Shown in pieces: positions 15,749-23,304 of a DNA stretch of 42,738 nucleotides. The notes beneath the pieces were generated by a model that saw only the letters and a program-made list of their open reading frames with translations, searched no databases and was not told the DNA's origin. The first letter of the stretch is position 1; every line of letters begins with the position of its first letter. The position numbers and the translations under genes are program-made. The stretch is from positions 1 to 42,738 of the forward strand of contig NZ_JABXKJ010000186.1 in NCBI RefSeq assembly GCF_017115085.1. The letters run 5' to 3'. This stretch comes from Nostoc sp. NMS7 (lineage in GTDB: Bacteria > Cyanobacteriota > Cyanobacteriia > Cyanobacteriales > Nostocaceae).

Positions 15749-17521
15749 ATGGCTAAAAACGAAGCTAACAATTCCGCCTTGAAAATTATTCCTTTGGGCG
15801 GTTTGCATGAAATTGGCAAAAATACCTGTCTTTTTGAGTATGACGATGAAATTATCCTCTTAGATGCAGGATTGGCTTTTCCCACAGAGGCGATGCATGG
15901 AGTAAATATTGTTCTGCCAGATACGACCTATCTGCGGGAAAATCGCCACAAAATTAAAGGGATGATCGTAACTCATGGTCATGAAGACCATATTGGCGGA
16001 ATTGCTTTTCATCTCAAGCAATTTGATATCCCGGTGATTTATGGGCCAAGACTAGCAATGGCCATGCTAGAGGGTAAACTGGAAGAAGCCGGAGTGCGCG
16101 ATCGCACCCAAATCAGAACTGTTCTCCCCCGTGATGTGGTGCGGATTGGCAAAAACTTTTTAGTGGAATATATCCGTAACACCCACTCCATCGCTGATAG
16201 TTTCACTGTTGCCATTCAGACTCCCCTTGGTGTAGTTATTCACACAGGGGATTTTAAAATTGACCATACCCCAGTGGATGGGGAAAAGTTTGATTTGCAA
16301 CGCCTAGCAGAACATGGTGAAAAAGGCGTTCTTTGTCTGCTGAGTGATTCTACTAACGCTGAAATACCAGGATTTACACCTTCGGAACGTTCAGTTTATC
16401 CGAATCTAGAGAGAGTATTTAGTCAAGCCACTGGGCGATTATTTGTCACTACCTTTGCTTCTAGTGTGCATCGGATCAACATGATTTTGGATATCGCCAA
16501 GAAGCAAAACCGTGTAGTAACGGTTGTGGGGCGTTCCATGCTGAACTTGATTGCTCATGCCCGCAATTTAGGTTACATCAAGTGTGAAGATAATCTGCTG
16601 CAACCATTGCACGCAGTCCGCAATCTCCCTGATGATAAAGTTTTAGTTTTAACTACAGGTTCTCAGGGTGAATTGATGGCAGCAATGACCCGGATTGCCA
16701 ACAAAGAACATCCTCACATTAAAATCCGCCAAGGAGATACGGTAGTATTCTCTGCTAACCCAATTCCCGGAAATACGATTGCTGTAGTCAATACCATCGA
16801 TAAATTGATGATTCAGGGGGCGAAAGTGGTCTATGGTCGAGATAAAGGGATTCACGTCTCCGGCCACGGCTGTCAGGAAGAACAAAAACTGATGATTGCC
16901 TTAACTCGACCCAAGTTCTTTGTGCCATTTCACGGCGAACATCGAATGCTGGTGAAGCACGCAGAAACGGCTCAGAGTATGGGCATTCCCGCAGAAAACA
17001 TGATCATTATCCAGAATGGTGATGTTGTCGAACTGACTGAAGATTCCATTCGCGTCGCTGGTAAAGTGCCATCTGGTATCGAACTAGTGGATACTACTAG
17101 TTCGGGTATGGTAAGTTCCAAAGTATTGCAAGAACGCCAACGCATGGCTTCAGAAGGCATTATCACGATCGCAGCTGCCATTGATTGGAATGGGAAACTG
17201 TTGGCAAAACCAGAAATTCACCTGCGGGGTGTTGTTACAAGTGTAGAGCGATCGCTGTTGCAAACCTGGGTAAAACAACGGATTGAAGAAATCCTGACTG
17301 TGCGCTGGTCAGAATTTGCTGTTGGGCAAGGTGAAGCCGCAGATATAGACTGGGGTGGATTGCAAGGTACTTTAGAACGAGAATTGCAACGTTCCCTCCG
17401 TCGGGAATTGCAATGTCAGCCATCTGTGACTTTGTTGATGCAAATTCCTGATGAGCCACCTGTAAAAGTTGCCGATGGTAGAAGACGCCGGACTCGGACT
17501 GCTGCTCAGGTAGCATCATAG
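15749..17521 (+). CDS. rnj: Ribonuclease J
   Basis: A 590-residue metallo-beta-lactamase/beta-CASP nuclease with 5'-3' exonuclease and endonuclease activity on RNA. The metal motif is HGHEDH (76-81), with further ligands in NTHSIADS and HTGDF, and beta-CASP motifs in the middle (SDSTNAE, FHGEHRML near 390-397). The C-terminal dimerisation domain is followed by a basic tail (GRRRRTRTAA). RNase J and RNase E together handle RNA turnover in cyanobacteria. It follows dapA after 280 bases and has GGAG before ATG 15749, so it may have its own promoter. Confidence 0.96.
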   Translation: MAKNEANNSALKIIPLGGLHEIGKNTCLFEYDDEIILLDAGLAFPTEAMHGVNIVLPDTTYLRENRHKIKGMIVTHGHEDHIGGIAFHLKQFDIPVIYGPRLAMAMLEGKLEEAGVRDRTQIRTVLPRDVVRIGKNFLVEYIRNTHSIADSFTVAIQTPLGVVIHTGDFKIDHTPVDGEKFDLQRLAEHGEKGVLCLLSDSTNAEIPGFTPSERSVYPNLERVFSQATGRLFVTTFASSVHRINMILDIAKKQNRVVTVVGRSMLNLIAHARNLGYIKCEDNLLQPLHAVRNLPDDKVLVLTTGSQGELMAAMTRIANKEHPHIKIRQGDTVVFSANPIPGNTIAVVNTIDKLMIQGAKVVYGRDKGIHVSGHGCQEEQKLMIALTRPKFFVPFHGEHRMLVKHAETAQSMGIPAENMIIIQNGDVVELTEDSIRVAGKVPSGIELVDTTSSGMVSSKVLQERQRMASEGIITIAAAIDWNGKLLAKPEIHLRGVVTSVERSLLQTWVKQRIEEILTVRWSEFAVGQGEAADIDWGGLQGTLERELQRSLRRELQCQPSVTLLMQIPDEPPVKVADGRRRRTRTAAQVAS

Positions 17522-17543
17522 GGTAAGATCAGAATTTAACGCC

Positions 17544-17585
17544 AAAGCGCAAAGACGCAGAGTTTTTCTAACGTCTTTGCGCTTT
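17544..17585. repeat. 14-bp perfect inverted repeat after rnj
   Basis: AAAGCGCAAAGACG and CGTCTTTGCGCTTT enclose a 14-nt loop, 23 bases past the rnj stop. It is strong enough to protect or end the transcript but has no T tract. The arm sequence (GCGCAAAGACGCAG) is also the type of dispersed repeat found in these genomes. Confidence 0.7.
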
Positions 17586-17668
17586 CGCGTGAGATTTAGA
17601 GAAAAATCATTTGCCTTTATAAGGTGGAGTCGTTGCGTATAACCAACTTTGCCGGGAGTGCTGATTTA

Positions 17669-18062
17669 TTATTCTGATATCCATTTCCAGAAACAGTAAG
17701 CACCATAACCAACTGCTGCTGCTGCTACTGCTGGTGCTGCAACTGTAATAGCTACACCCGCTGCCATACCTCCCCCAACCGCTGCTAACCCTGAAGTGAT
17801 TCCAACAGCACTCAGACCAGCAACGCCAGCAGTTGCAACTGCACCAACGGCTCCCGCAGTGCCAGCAGCAGCACCAACAGTCGTCATCGTTCTGCCAACA
17901 GCACGAGCTTCTCGCTCCTCGCTAGTAAGATTTTCGTCATCTTTCTTCTAAAACCCTATTCATTGCCAGGGTTGTTATAGCAGCAGGAGCCATACCAAGT
18001 GCGCCAATGCCTGCAACAGCTCCCCCACCAAGAACTCCACCAACTGTAGCTAAACCTGACAT
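17669..18062 (-). pseudogene. Gly/Ala-rich hydrophobic protein, apparently frameshifted
   Basis: Two minus-strand reading frames abut. The first (ATG 18062 to TGA 17937, 41 residues) reads SGLATVGGVLGGGAVAGIGALG and ends NRVLEER. The second, open from about 17945 to the stop at 17669, begins KDDENLTSEEREARAVGRT and continues with a long Gly/Ala/Val stretch ending YCFWKWISE; its only ATG is internal (17887, 72 residues). The two frames join smoothly if one base is added or removed near 17940, and both halves share the motif SGLAxVGG. I read this as one frameshifted gene for a small membrane-inserting protein of unknown function. The alternative is two short overlapping genes. Confidence 0.5.
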
Positions 18063-18218
18063 AATCCCGGCTCCACTTTTGAGCAAGCGATCGCACTGCC
18101 AAAATTGTTTGTATGCTTATTTTCAGTATCAGATGTGATCGCACAATAGCAACTTCATTGTCCTAGTCTCTTATCATCTGGATAGAAGCCCCAGTAATTC
18201 GTAGTTGCCTGCATATAG

Positions 18219-18434
18219 TTGTTTGGAGGCGATCGCTATGACCAAAAAAACTCTGAGTATGCATATATAGGTATGGTCGAATATTGGATTGTTCACCCTT
18301 TGGAAAATGAAGTAACTCTGTGTTTGCTAAATCGGGGCAGTTACAAGCTAACTGTGTTTATCAAAGACCAACGGATTGTTTCTCGAACGTTCCCAGAATT
18401 AACCCTGACAGCCCAGCAGGTGCTTTCAGCTTAA
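18219..18434 (+). pseudogene. Uma2/DUF820 nuclease-like C-terminal fragment
   Basis: The frame encodes DQKNSEYAYIGMVEYWIV, then VTLCLLNRGSYKLT and IVSRTFPELTLTAQQVLSA, the C-terminal third of a Uma2-family (DUF820) PD-(D/E)xK-type protein; compare the full-length copy at 28254-28856. The N-terminal two thirds, including the catalytic Asp and Glu, is absent upstream. Only the Lys-containing helix region remains. A remnant, not a working gene. Confidence 0.7.
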
Positions 18435-18899
18435 GGTTGTTTGACAGTGAGCAACTTATACCAATTACCTGTGAACATCTGGGCAAAGCTTCAACGGCAT
18501 TCAACCAGCAATGAACAGGACGCTCTGACGTGGGGAAGCGGGAATACGCAGAGGAAAGACGCCTACTAGAATATAACTGATATTTATACTTAGCAAAAAT
18601 ACTTCCAGGAAGACCTTGTATTAAGGTTTGTAAATGTTACACTAAAACCTATCGAATGACAGATGTCTTTACTAAAATTTTAAATATGTCAAGTTATGAA
18701 CAAGATCGTAATATTACGCTACCGATCCCCAGAAAATTGCGATTAACTTGACGTAGTAATAAATTAAGTTCTGACTTAACTGGCTATTCAGGTATATATT
18801 ATATCGCAGTCAGAACGCGATTCTTCCGGTAAAGGTCGTCGCCACGTTGTATATATTCATCAAAAAGCTGAATAGCCTCAATTACACAGAGGATTAACC
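18435..18899. other. Leader region of the Mo-nitrogenase-family gene with interleaved inverted repeats
   Basis: 465 bases without a gene. Two perfect inverted repeats are interleaved: GTTCTGACT (18768-18776) with AGTCAGAAC (18808-18816), and GGCTATTCAG (18782-18791) with CTGAATAGCC (18868-18877). The 5' arm of the second lies inside the loop of the first, so they could form a pseudoknot or two alternative folds. The last arm ends 22 bases before ATG 18900, and AGAGG (about 18890-18894) is the ribosome site. This suggests a folded, possibly regulatory 5' leader. Confidence 0.55.
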
Positions 18900-19277
18900 A
18901 TGAAAGTATTCAACAGCACCACAAAAAAGATTTTTCTGACCAGCTGGGTCTCAATCAATCAAGCAGAGACTAGTGGTCAGAAAGCAAGCCAGCTACACCC
19001 TTCTGTTTCCAAGTCTTACTGGGATATTCTCCAACCCTTACGGCATCGGGTAGATAAGATTCAAGTCCGCGATCGCCAACTAGCTCACCGCTTGTGCAAA
19101 CTGATTCCATCTCAGTGTCCCTTTGAGCGAGATGTGAAATTATTCGGGAAAACCCTCTTTCACATTCCGCCGATGTGCAAGCTCAACCCCTTATATGAAG
19201 AAGTGGTTGGTTTACGTTTCCGAGCCATGTGCTATCTAGCCGACGATTGTGGCGAAGATGTGTCGCAGTACTGCTAA
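18900..19277 (+). CDS. Mo-dependent nitrogenase C-terminal family protein
   Basis: A 125-residue protein whose second half matches the family named Mo-dependent nitrogenase, C-terminus: RDRQLAHRLCKLIPSQCPFE, LFGKTLFHIPPMCKLNPL and GLRFRAMCYLADDCGEDVS. Conserved cysteines at about 86, 92, 113, 119 and 125 are seen in members. The name is historical; the domain is found in many free-standing cyanobacterial proteins, and its biochemical role is not established. It stands alone, behind a leader with interleaved inverted repeats, and no other nif gene is in view. Confidence 0.85.
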   Translation: MKVFNSTTKKIFLTSWVSINQAETSGQKASQLHPSVSKSYWDILQPLRHRVDKIQVRDRQLAHRLCKLIPSQCPFERDVKLFGKTLFHIPPMCKLNPLYEEVVGLRFRAMCYLADDCGEDVSQYC

Positions 19278-19339
19278 TACAGACTGCTGAGGGAAAAGTT
19301 AGGAATAAGAAGTGATTAATGAAGAATTAAAAATAAAAC

Positions 19340-19388
19340 TCATAATTTATAATTCATAATTCATAATTCATAATTCATAATTCATAAC
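19340..19388. repeat. AT-rich heptamer tandem repeat
   Basis: About six copies of the 7-mer TTCATAA, ending a few bases before the stop codon of the caspase-like gene. Short tandem heptamers of this sort are a feature of heterocystous cyanobacterial genomes. Confidence 0.85.
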
Positions 19389-19394
19389 TCCAAA

Positions 19395-21296
19395 CTATTT
19401 TTTTTGCCATTTTTGGATGGCATCCTGAGCATCTTCGTAAGCCCCTGTCTCCTCTGGCACTAAAGCAGCAGTCGCAATTGCGGCATTACGTTCTCCTTCG
19501 GCGGCGCGACGCTTGGCCAAATCTAAAATTTTCTCACTCCAGTTATTGATCGATTTTTGGGCAGTATCGAAACCTGGTTGACTTGCTGGTACTTTCTTGG
19601 CAACTTCGATCGCCCGATTGTATGTAGATGCCTGTCCAGACTTAATCAAGGCATTAGCTGCATCTAAAAGAGTTTTGTTACTCACATACTGCTTGCCCTC
19701 TAACCGCCACAGGTTAATTGCTGCTTGTGCTTTGGCATAGGAGTCTTCATCTTTGGTAATTAACCGTGCGGCAGCAATAGCGCTAGCATACTGTCTTTGT
19801 TTAGCACGACCTTCTGCTAAATCTAAAATCATCCGGCTCCAAATCTTAATATTTTCCTGGGCTTGTTCGTACAGTGGTTCACCGGGTTTAATTTTCCGGG
19901 CTGTAGCGATCGCCAAGCTCAAATCGTTAGCCTGAGTTTGTCTGAGCGACATTTTCGCCAAATCTAATACTGCTTGATTCCGGTTTTTTGACTCGGAACT
20001 AGAGACTATTTGGGCGTTAGATTGATTGTTGAGTTTAACTGGTGGAGTGCGTAGGCGTAGCCCGTCGTGGACATCGCTTGCTAAATTCTGGATCACCTGG
20101 CGATCGCTAGCAGTAGCATTGGGTGATGTGTTTGATATTTGCTTAATTCTAAAAGTTTCTTGATTACGCAGAAAAACTACGGCGATTAAACCTGTTACCA
20201 GCAAGCTGCCTCCGCCCCATAAGATAAACTGTTTCCAAAAAGGGATGCTTGGCTGATTTGATGGCAATCGAGAGACGTAGCCTTGGGAGGAATTGGGGAT
20301 AAATCTTCCCCTGGGATTCACTCCTAAAGAAGTTTCCGGCATTGGCTGGGAAACTAAACCGTTAGCCGACTCCTGGACTTTTTCACCCTTAGACTTCTCA
20401 ACCTTGTCAGCCTTCATTTGTTGGGAAGAGTTCACAGTCGCTTCTCCCCATCTGCCCCGATCTGCTGAAGTTCGAGGGTAATCGTCGAGGGGAGGAGCCG
20501 CAAGGGCAACAGCAAAGGATTCTTCGGGATAAATCACCGATTCCGGCTCAAAATCGCTTTCCATTGCCAATTTTGGCAAAATTACCTGCTGCCTTGATGG
20601 GATGATAGTGGCAGGGTTCTGGACAGGATTCCAGTGATGTTGACATAATTTTGGCATGAGCAAGCTTAGGTAGCTTTCTAAATCTGCCAAGTTGCTGCCA
20701 TTGCCAGAATGCAAAGCTTCTAACAAAGCTGCTGTAAAGAATCCGTGACCTAATTCGCTACTTTCATGAGAAAATTGCTCTGGTTGGCAAGAAAGAATTG
20801 TTGCCAGTTGCAGTTCTTGGGCTAGTTCTATTGTTTCTTCGCCAACGGGAGCATCCGCTTGGGTGCCAAAAGCGCGGTTGATATCGAGTAGTAGCAATAC
20901 ATTTAGATCAGCAAGTTGCAAACTTTGCATTAGCGATCGCAATTCTATGCCAGTCTCTTGCACGAGTTCGGGGTTGCCTTCTGCTGGCATTAAGTAATCT
21001 TTGCCCTTGTAATTGACTCCATAACCGCTAAAGAATAACCACAGATAGTCGTCCGGTTGCCAACTTGTCGCTGCCAAATCCTCAAGCAGCAGCAAAATAT
21101 TCTCTTTAGTCGGATAGGTGGATCGATCCCCAATCGGCGGCGAAGTATCTGTCATTAACAGACAGTGCTTAGGGTGAAAACCTGCATCTGTCGCCAAAAA
21201 TTGCTCTAGTGCCTCAGCATCTGCTTGGGCACAACTTAAAGGTTGAAATAACTGATATTGATTGATGCCAATCGCGATCGCCCAGTAATTTGCCAT
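19395..21296 (-). CDS. Caspase-like (peptidase C14 / orthocaspase) protein with lost catalytic dyad
   Basis: A 633-residue protein. Residues 1-235 form a caspase p20-like domain (NYWAIAIGINQYQLF; ADAEALEQFL; DDYLWLFFSGYG). The position of the catalytic His, normally SGHG, is Tyr92, and that of the Cys, normally DxC, is Asn140 in LLLLDIN, so it should not cleave proteins in the usual way. A Ser/Pro/charged linker (245-353) leads to one membrane segment (about 354-377). The remaining 250 residues hold repeats of the form AIxxAxxI...YxxAQxxIxxW...ILDLAxxRA, probably helical hairpins. Pseudo-orthocaspases with Tyr/Ser or similar pairs are known in cyanobacteria. Residues 408-419 are encoded by a dispersed DNA repeat (20040-20075). 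Confidence 0.85.
   Translation of the reverse strand: MANYWAIAIGINQYQLFQPLSCAQADAEALEQFLATDAGFHPKHCLLMTDTSPPIGDRSTYPTKENILLLLEDLAATSWQPDDYLWLFFSGYGVNYKGKDYLMPAEGNPELVQETGIELRSLMQSLQLADLNVLLLLDINRAFGTQADAPVGEETIELAQELQLATILSCQPEQFSHESSELGHGFFTAALLEALHSGNGSNLADLESYLSLLMPKLCQHHWNPVQNPATIIPSRQQVILPKLAMESDFEPESVIYPEESFAVALAAPPLDDYPRTSADRGRWGEATVNSSQQMKADKVEKSKGEKVQESANGLVSQPMPETSLGVNPRGRFIPNSSQGYVSRLPSNQPSIPFWKQFILWGGGSLLVTGLIAVVFLRNQETFRIKQISNTSPNATASDRQVIQNLASDVHDGLRLRTPPVKLNNQSNAQIVSSSESKNRNQAVLDLAKMSLRQTQANDLSLAIATARKIKPGEPLYEQAQENIKIWSRMILDLAEGRAKQRQYASAIAAARLITKDEDSYAKAQAAINLWRLEGKQYVSNKTLLDAANALIKSGQASTYNRAIEVAKKVPASQPGFDTAQKSINNWSEKILDLAKRRAAEGERNAAIATAALVPEETGAYEDAQDAIQKWQKK
20040..20080. 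repeat. Dispersed repeat inside the caspase-like gene
   Basis: GTGCGTAGGCGTAGCCCG, then TCGTGGACATCGCTT: the same element as at 42480-42510 (GTGCGTAGGCGTAGCCCG, CCGTAGGCATCGCC). Here it is read through in frame and supplies the residues SDVHDGLRLRTPP in the linker after the membrane segment. Confidence 0.75.
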
Positions 21297-21495
21297 CCCG
21301 CTCTTTGTCAGTTATTGTTTGCTGGTCTTAAAATTGCGGTTGGCTTTGCTAAAAAAACAAAGCTAACCTATGTCTTGTAATCTAAGTGATTCTGATCGAA
21401 TCTTCAGTTAGAATGTAGTTTTTATTACGTTATCTTTTCGGAAAATACTTTCACCTAATTTCAATAACAGATCATCACTAAGGAGATAGAAGGTC

Positions 21496-21993
21496 ATGAG
21501 CAAGATTTCTGCTCACCTACCATCATCGATCACTCCCTTTTCAGTTATTAGCCAAATTGCCAGAAGAATCCGGATAGTTCCTTTAGTAGTTTTGCTCATA
21601 GCTACCGTTCCGGCGTGGTTTTTGACGGAGGGGATCGCACCTCAGCTTGTGCGAGCTTACACCGCTAGAGTTGATCTAGCTATTGACCGCCTGCCAGATG
21701 AAAACTATGAAACCGTTCTCACCAGAGCAGAAGCAGCCGCAAGAGCAGCTGCTCAACGCAGCTTCGACCAAGATATTTTGGTTACAGATGTTTCCATAAT
21801 TGTGTCCGTACAAAATTATGGATCGATCGCACCAGTTCTGACATTACAAGTCAGTCGTCCCGAATGGCGATCGCGCCCTGATGCTCAAAATTGGGCGACT
21901 TACTTCAAAACCGCGCGATCGCTACTTTTCTTTGAAAAAGAGCCGACATCTAATCCAGTTCCAGCAGCTAGCAGTCTGTCAACCCCAAAATAG
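21496..21993 (+). CDS. Putative exported or membrane-anchored cyanobacterial protein
   Basis: A 165-residue protein of unknown function. Residues 27-45 are a hydrophobic segment (IVPLVVLLIATVPAWFL), preceded by ARRIR, giving a signal anchor with the bulk outside the cytoplasm. After it comes an Ala-rich helical region (TRAEAAARAAAQRSF) and strands (ILVTDVSIIVSVQNY; APVLTLQVSRPEW). The C-terminus is Pro/Ser-rich. GGAG stands ahead of ATG 21496. It is divergent from the caspase-like gene (199 bases apart). Such proteins occur in many filamentous cyanobacteria; I cannot name a family. Confidence 0.7.
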   Translation: MSKISAHLPSSITPFSVISQIARRIRIVPLVVLLIATVPAWFLTEGIAPQLVRAYTARVDLAIDRLPDENYETVLTRAEAAARAAAQRSFDQDILVTDVSIIVSVQNYGSIAPVLTLQVSRPEWRSRPDAQNWATYFKTARSLLFFEKEPTSNPVPAASSLSTPK

Positions 21994-22155
21994 CGGCTTT
22001 AAGATTGAGCGACACAGAGAGAAGTGCAAGCACCGATGTCCCCACTTCAGTATCAACCGCTCAATTCAACTTACTTATTCCTGACTCAACTGTTGTCCTT
22101 AGCGTCAGTGGATGGCCTAGAATAAGAAGGTTGTGAAGAATCGCGATCTGCTGAC

Positions 22156-22329
22156 ATGGCTGTTCCTAAGAAGAAAACTTCAAAATCAAAACGAGATAAA
22201 CGTCGAGCTACCTGGAGGCATAAAGCCGTCGTCGAAGCTCAGAAAGCTCTCTCTTTGGGCAAGTCGATTTTGACTGGACGTTCTACATTTGTCTATCCAA
22301 TTGCTGAAGAAGAGGAAGAAGAATCATAA
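22156..22329 (+). CDS. rpmF: 50S ribosomal protein L32
   Basis: A 57-codon gene, easily missed for size. It begins [20 protein letters not shown], the invariant start of L32, and ends with an acidic run of six Glu. Cyanobacterial and plastid L32 lack the zinc Cys pairs seen in some bacteria, and none are present here. Located between the exported protein and the sulfite-oxidase-like gene, with no operon partner at close range. The basic N-terminus binds 23S rRNA in the large subunit. Confidence 0.95.
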   Translation: MAVPKKKTSKSKRDKRRATWRHKAVVEAQKALSLGKSILTGRSTFVYPIAEEEEEES

Positions 22330-22616
22330 TTTCCCAGTCAGGAAAAGTATGAACAGCACCGATAGATTTGATTGGCAATAAATAACCAATCAAACTTCTT
22401 ACCACTGGATAAACGCTTTTTCTGAGCTTTCCTGATTGCATTATGAATCATAGATACTCTACACAAGCTGATTAGATCGAGAAAAATTGGTAGTGAGTAA
22501 TTGGGAATATCCATTACCCATTACCTATGATTCATCAGTAATGAGCAAGTAACCAGATAAAAATTATTTGCAAAAAAGCTTGTAAATATCATGAGAAAAC
22601 TTATTTTTCTGCAACT

Positions 22617-23222
22617 ATGGTAGGAAAATTTTTTCAGAAGCCAGGGAAAGAAGAGGGCGAACGTGTCCCTCCTGGGCAACATTTAGCTAAAGGTTTCCCC
22701 GTATTAACTTACGGTGCAACTCCCGAAGTTAGCACTGAGGAATGGGAGTTTCGAGTTTGGGGTTTGGCAAAACCTGCTACCTTTAATTGGTCAGACTTTA
22801 TGGCGCTGCCTCAACACGAATTCACAGCCGACTTCCACTGTGTAACGCGCTGGTCTAAACTGGATGTCAAATGGACTGGCATTAAAGTGACAGATTTCAT
22901 CGGTCTGATTGAGCTAGACCCGAAAGTAGTCCACATTATGGAACACTGCTACGGCGGCTACACTACCAATATTTCTCTCGAAGATTTTATGCGGGAAGAA
23001 AACTTCTTTGCTTTAAAAGTCTTTGGTGAAGCCCTTCCAACTGAACACGGTGGCCCGATGCGGCTAGTTGTACCCCACCTCTATGCTTGGAAAAGTGCTA
23101 AGTGGATCAATGGGTTGGAATTTTTAGCTGGTGAAGAACTTGGTTTTTGGGAACGCAATGGCTATCATCGCCGTGGTGAACCTTGGGCTGAGGAACGTTA
23201 CAGCAACGCTTATGGGGTTTAG
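22617..23222 (+). CDS. Sulfite oxidase-like molybdopterin oxidoreductase
   Basis: A 201-residue protein of the sulfite oxidase catalytic-domain superfamily. The molybdenum-ligand Cys75 is in DFHCVTRWS, and the cofactor surroundings MEHCYGGYTTNISLEDF and LPTEHGGPMRLVVPHLYAWKSAKWI are intact. It is the short, cytosolic type (no Tat signal, no cytochrome, no dimer domain), close to the YuiH/YedY-like stand-alone group. The electron acceptor and substrate are unknown. A hairpin with a T tract follows the stop, so the transcript ends there. Confidence 0.9.
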   Translation: MVGKFFQKPGKEEGERVPPGQHLAKGFPVLTYGATPEVSTEEWEFRVWGLAKPATFNWSDFMALPQHEFTADFHCVTRWSKLDVKWTGIKVTDFIGLIELDPKVVHIMEHCYGGYTTNISLEDFMREENFFALKVFGEALPTEHGGPMRLVVPHLYAWKSAKWINGLEFLAGEELGFWERNGYHRRGEPWAEERYSNAYGV

Positions 23223-23251
23223 GAGAGACGCGATGAATGGCGTCTGTACAA

Positions 23252-23304
23252 GAGTTAGGAGTTGTAGATTTTTATTTTTCACTCCTAACTCATAAATTTT
23301 TTTA
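23252..23304 (+). terminator. Intrinsic terminator between convergent genes
   Basis: GAGTTAGGAGT (23252-23262) pairs perfectly with ACTCCTAACTC (23281-23291), and the plus strand then reads ATAAATTTTTTT. It would end the sulfite-oxidase-like transcript; the A/T-rich loop lets the same stem act on the convergent aldehyde dehydrogenase transcript. Confidence 0.75.

Noticed and set aside
18900..19277. Evidence of a nif gene cluster
   Set aside because: The protein carries only the family domain with a nitrogenase-derived name; no nif genes are nearby.
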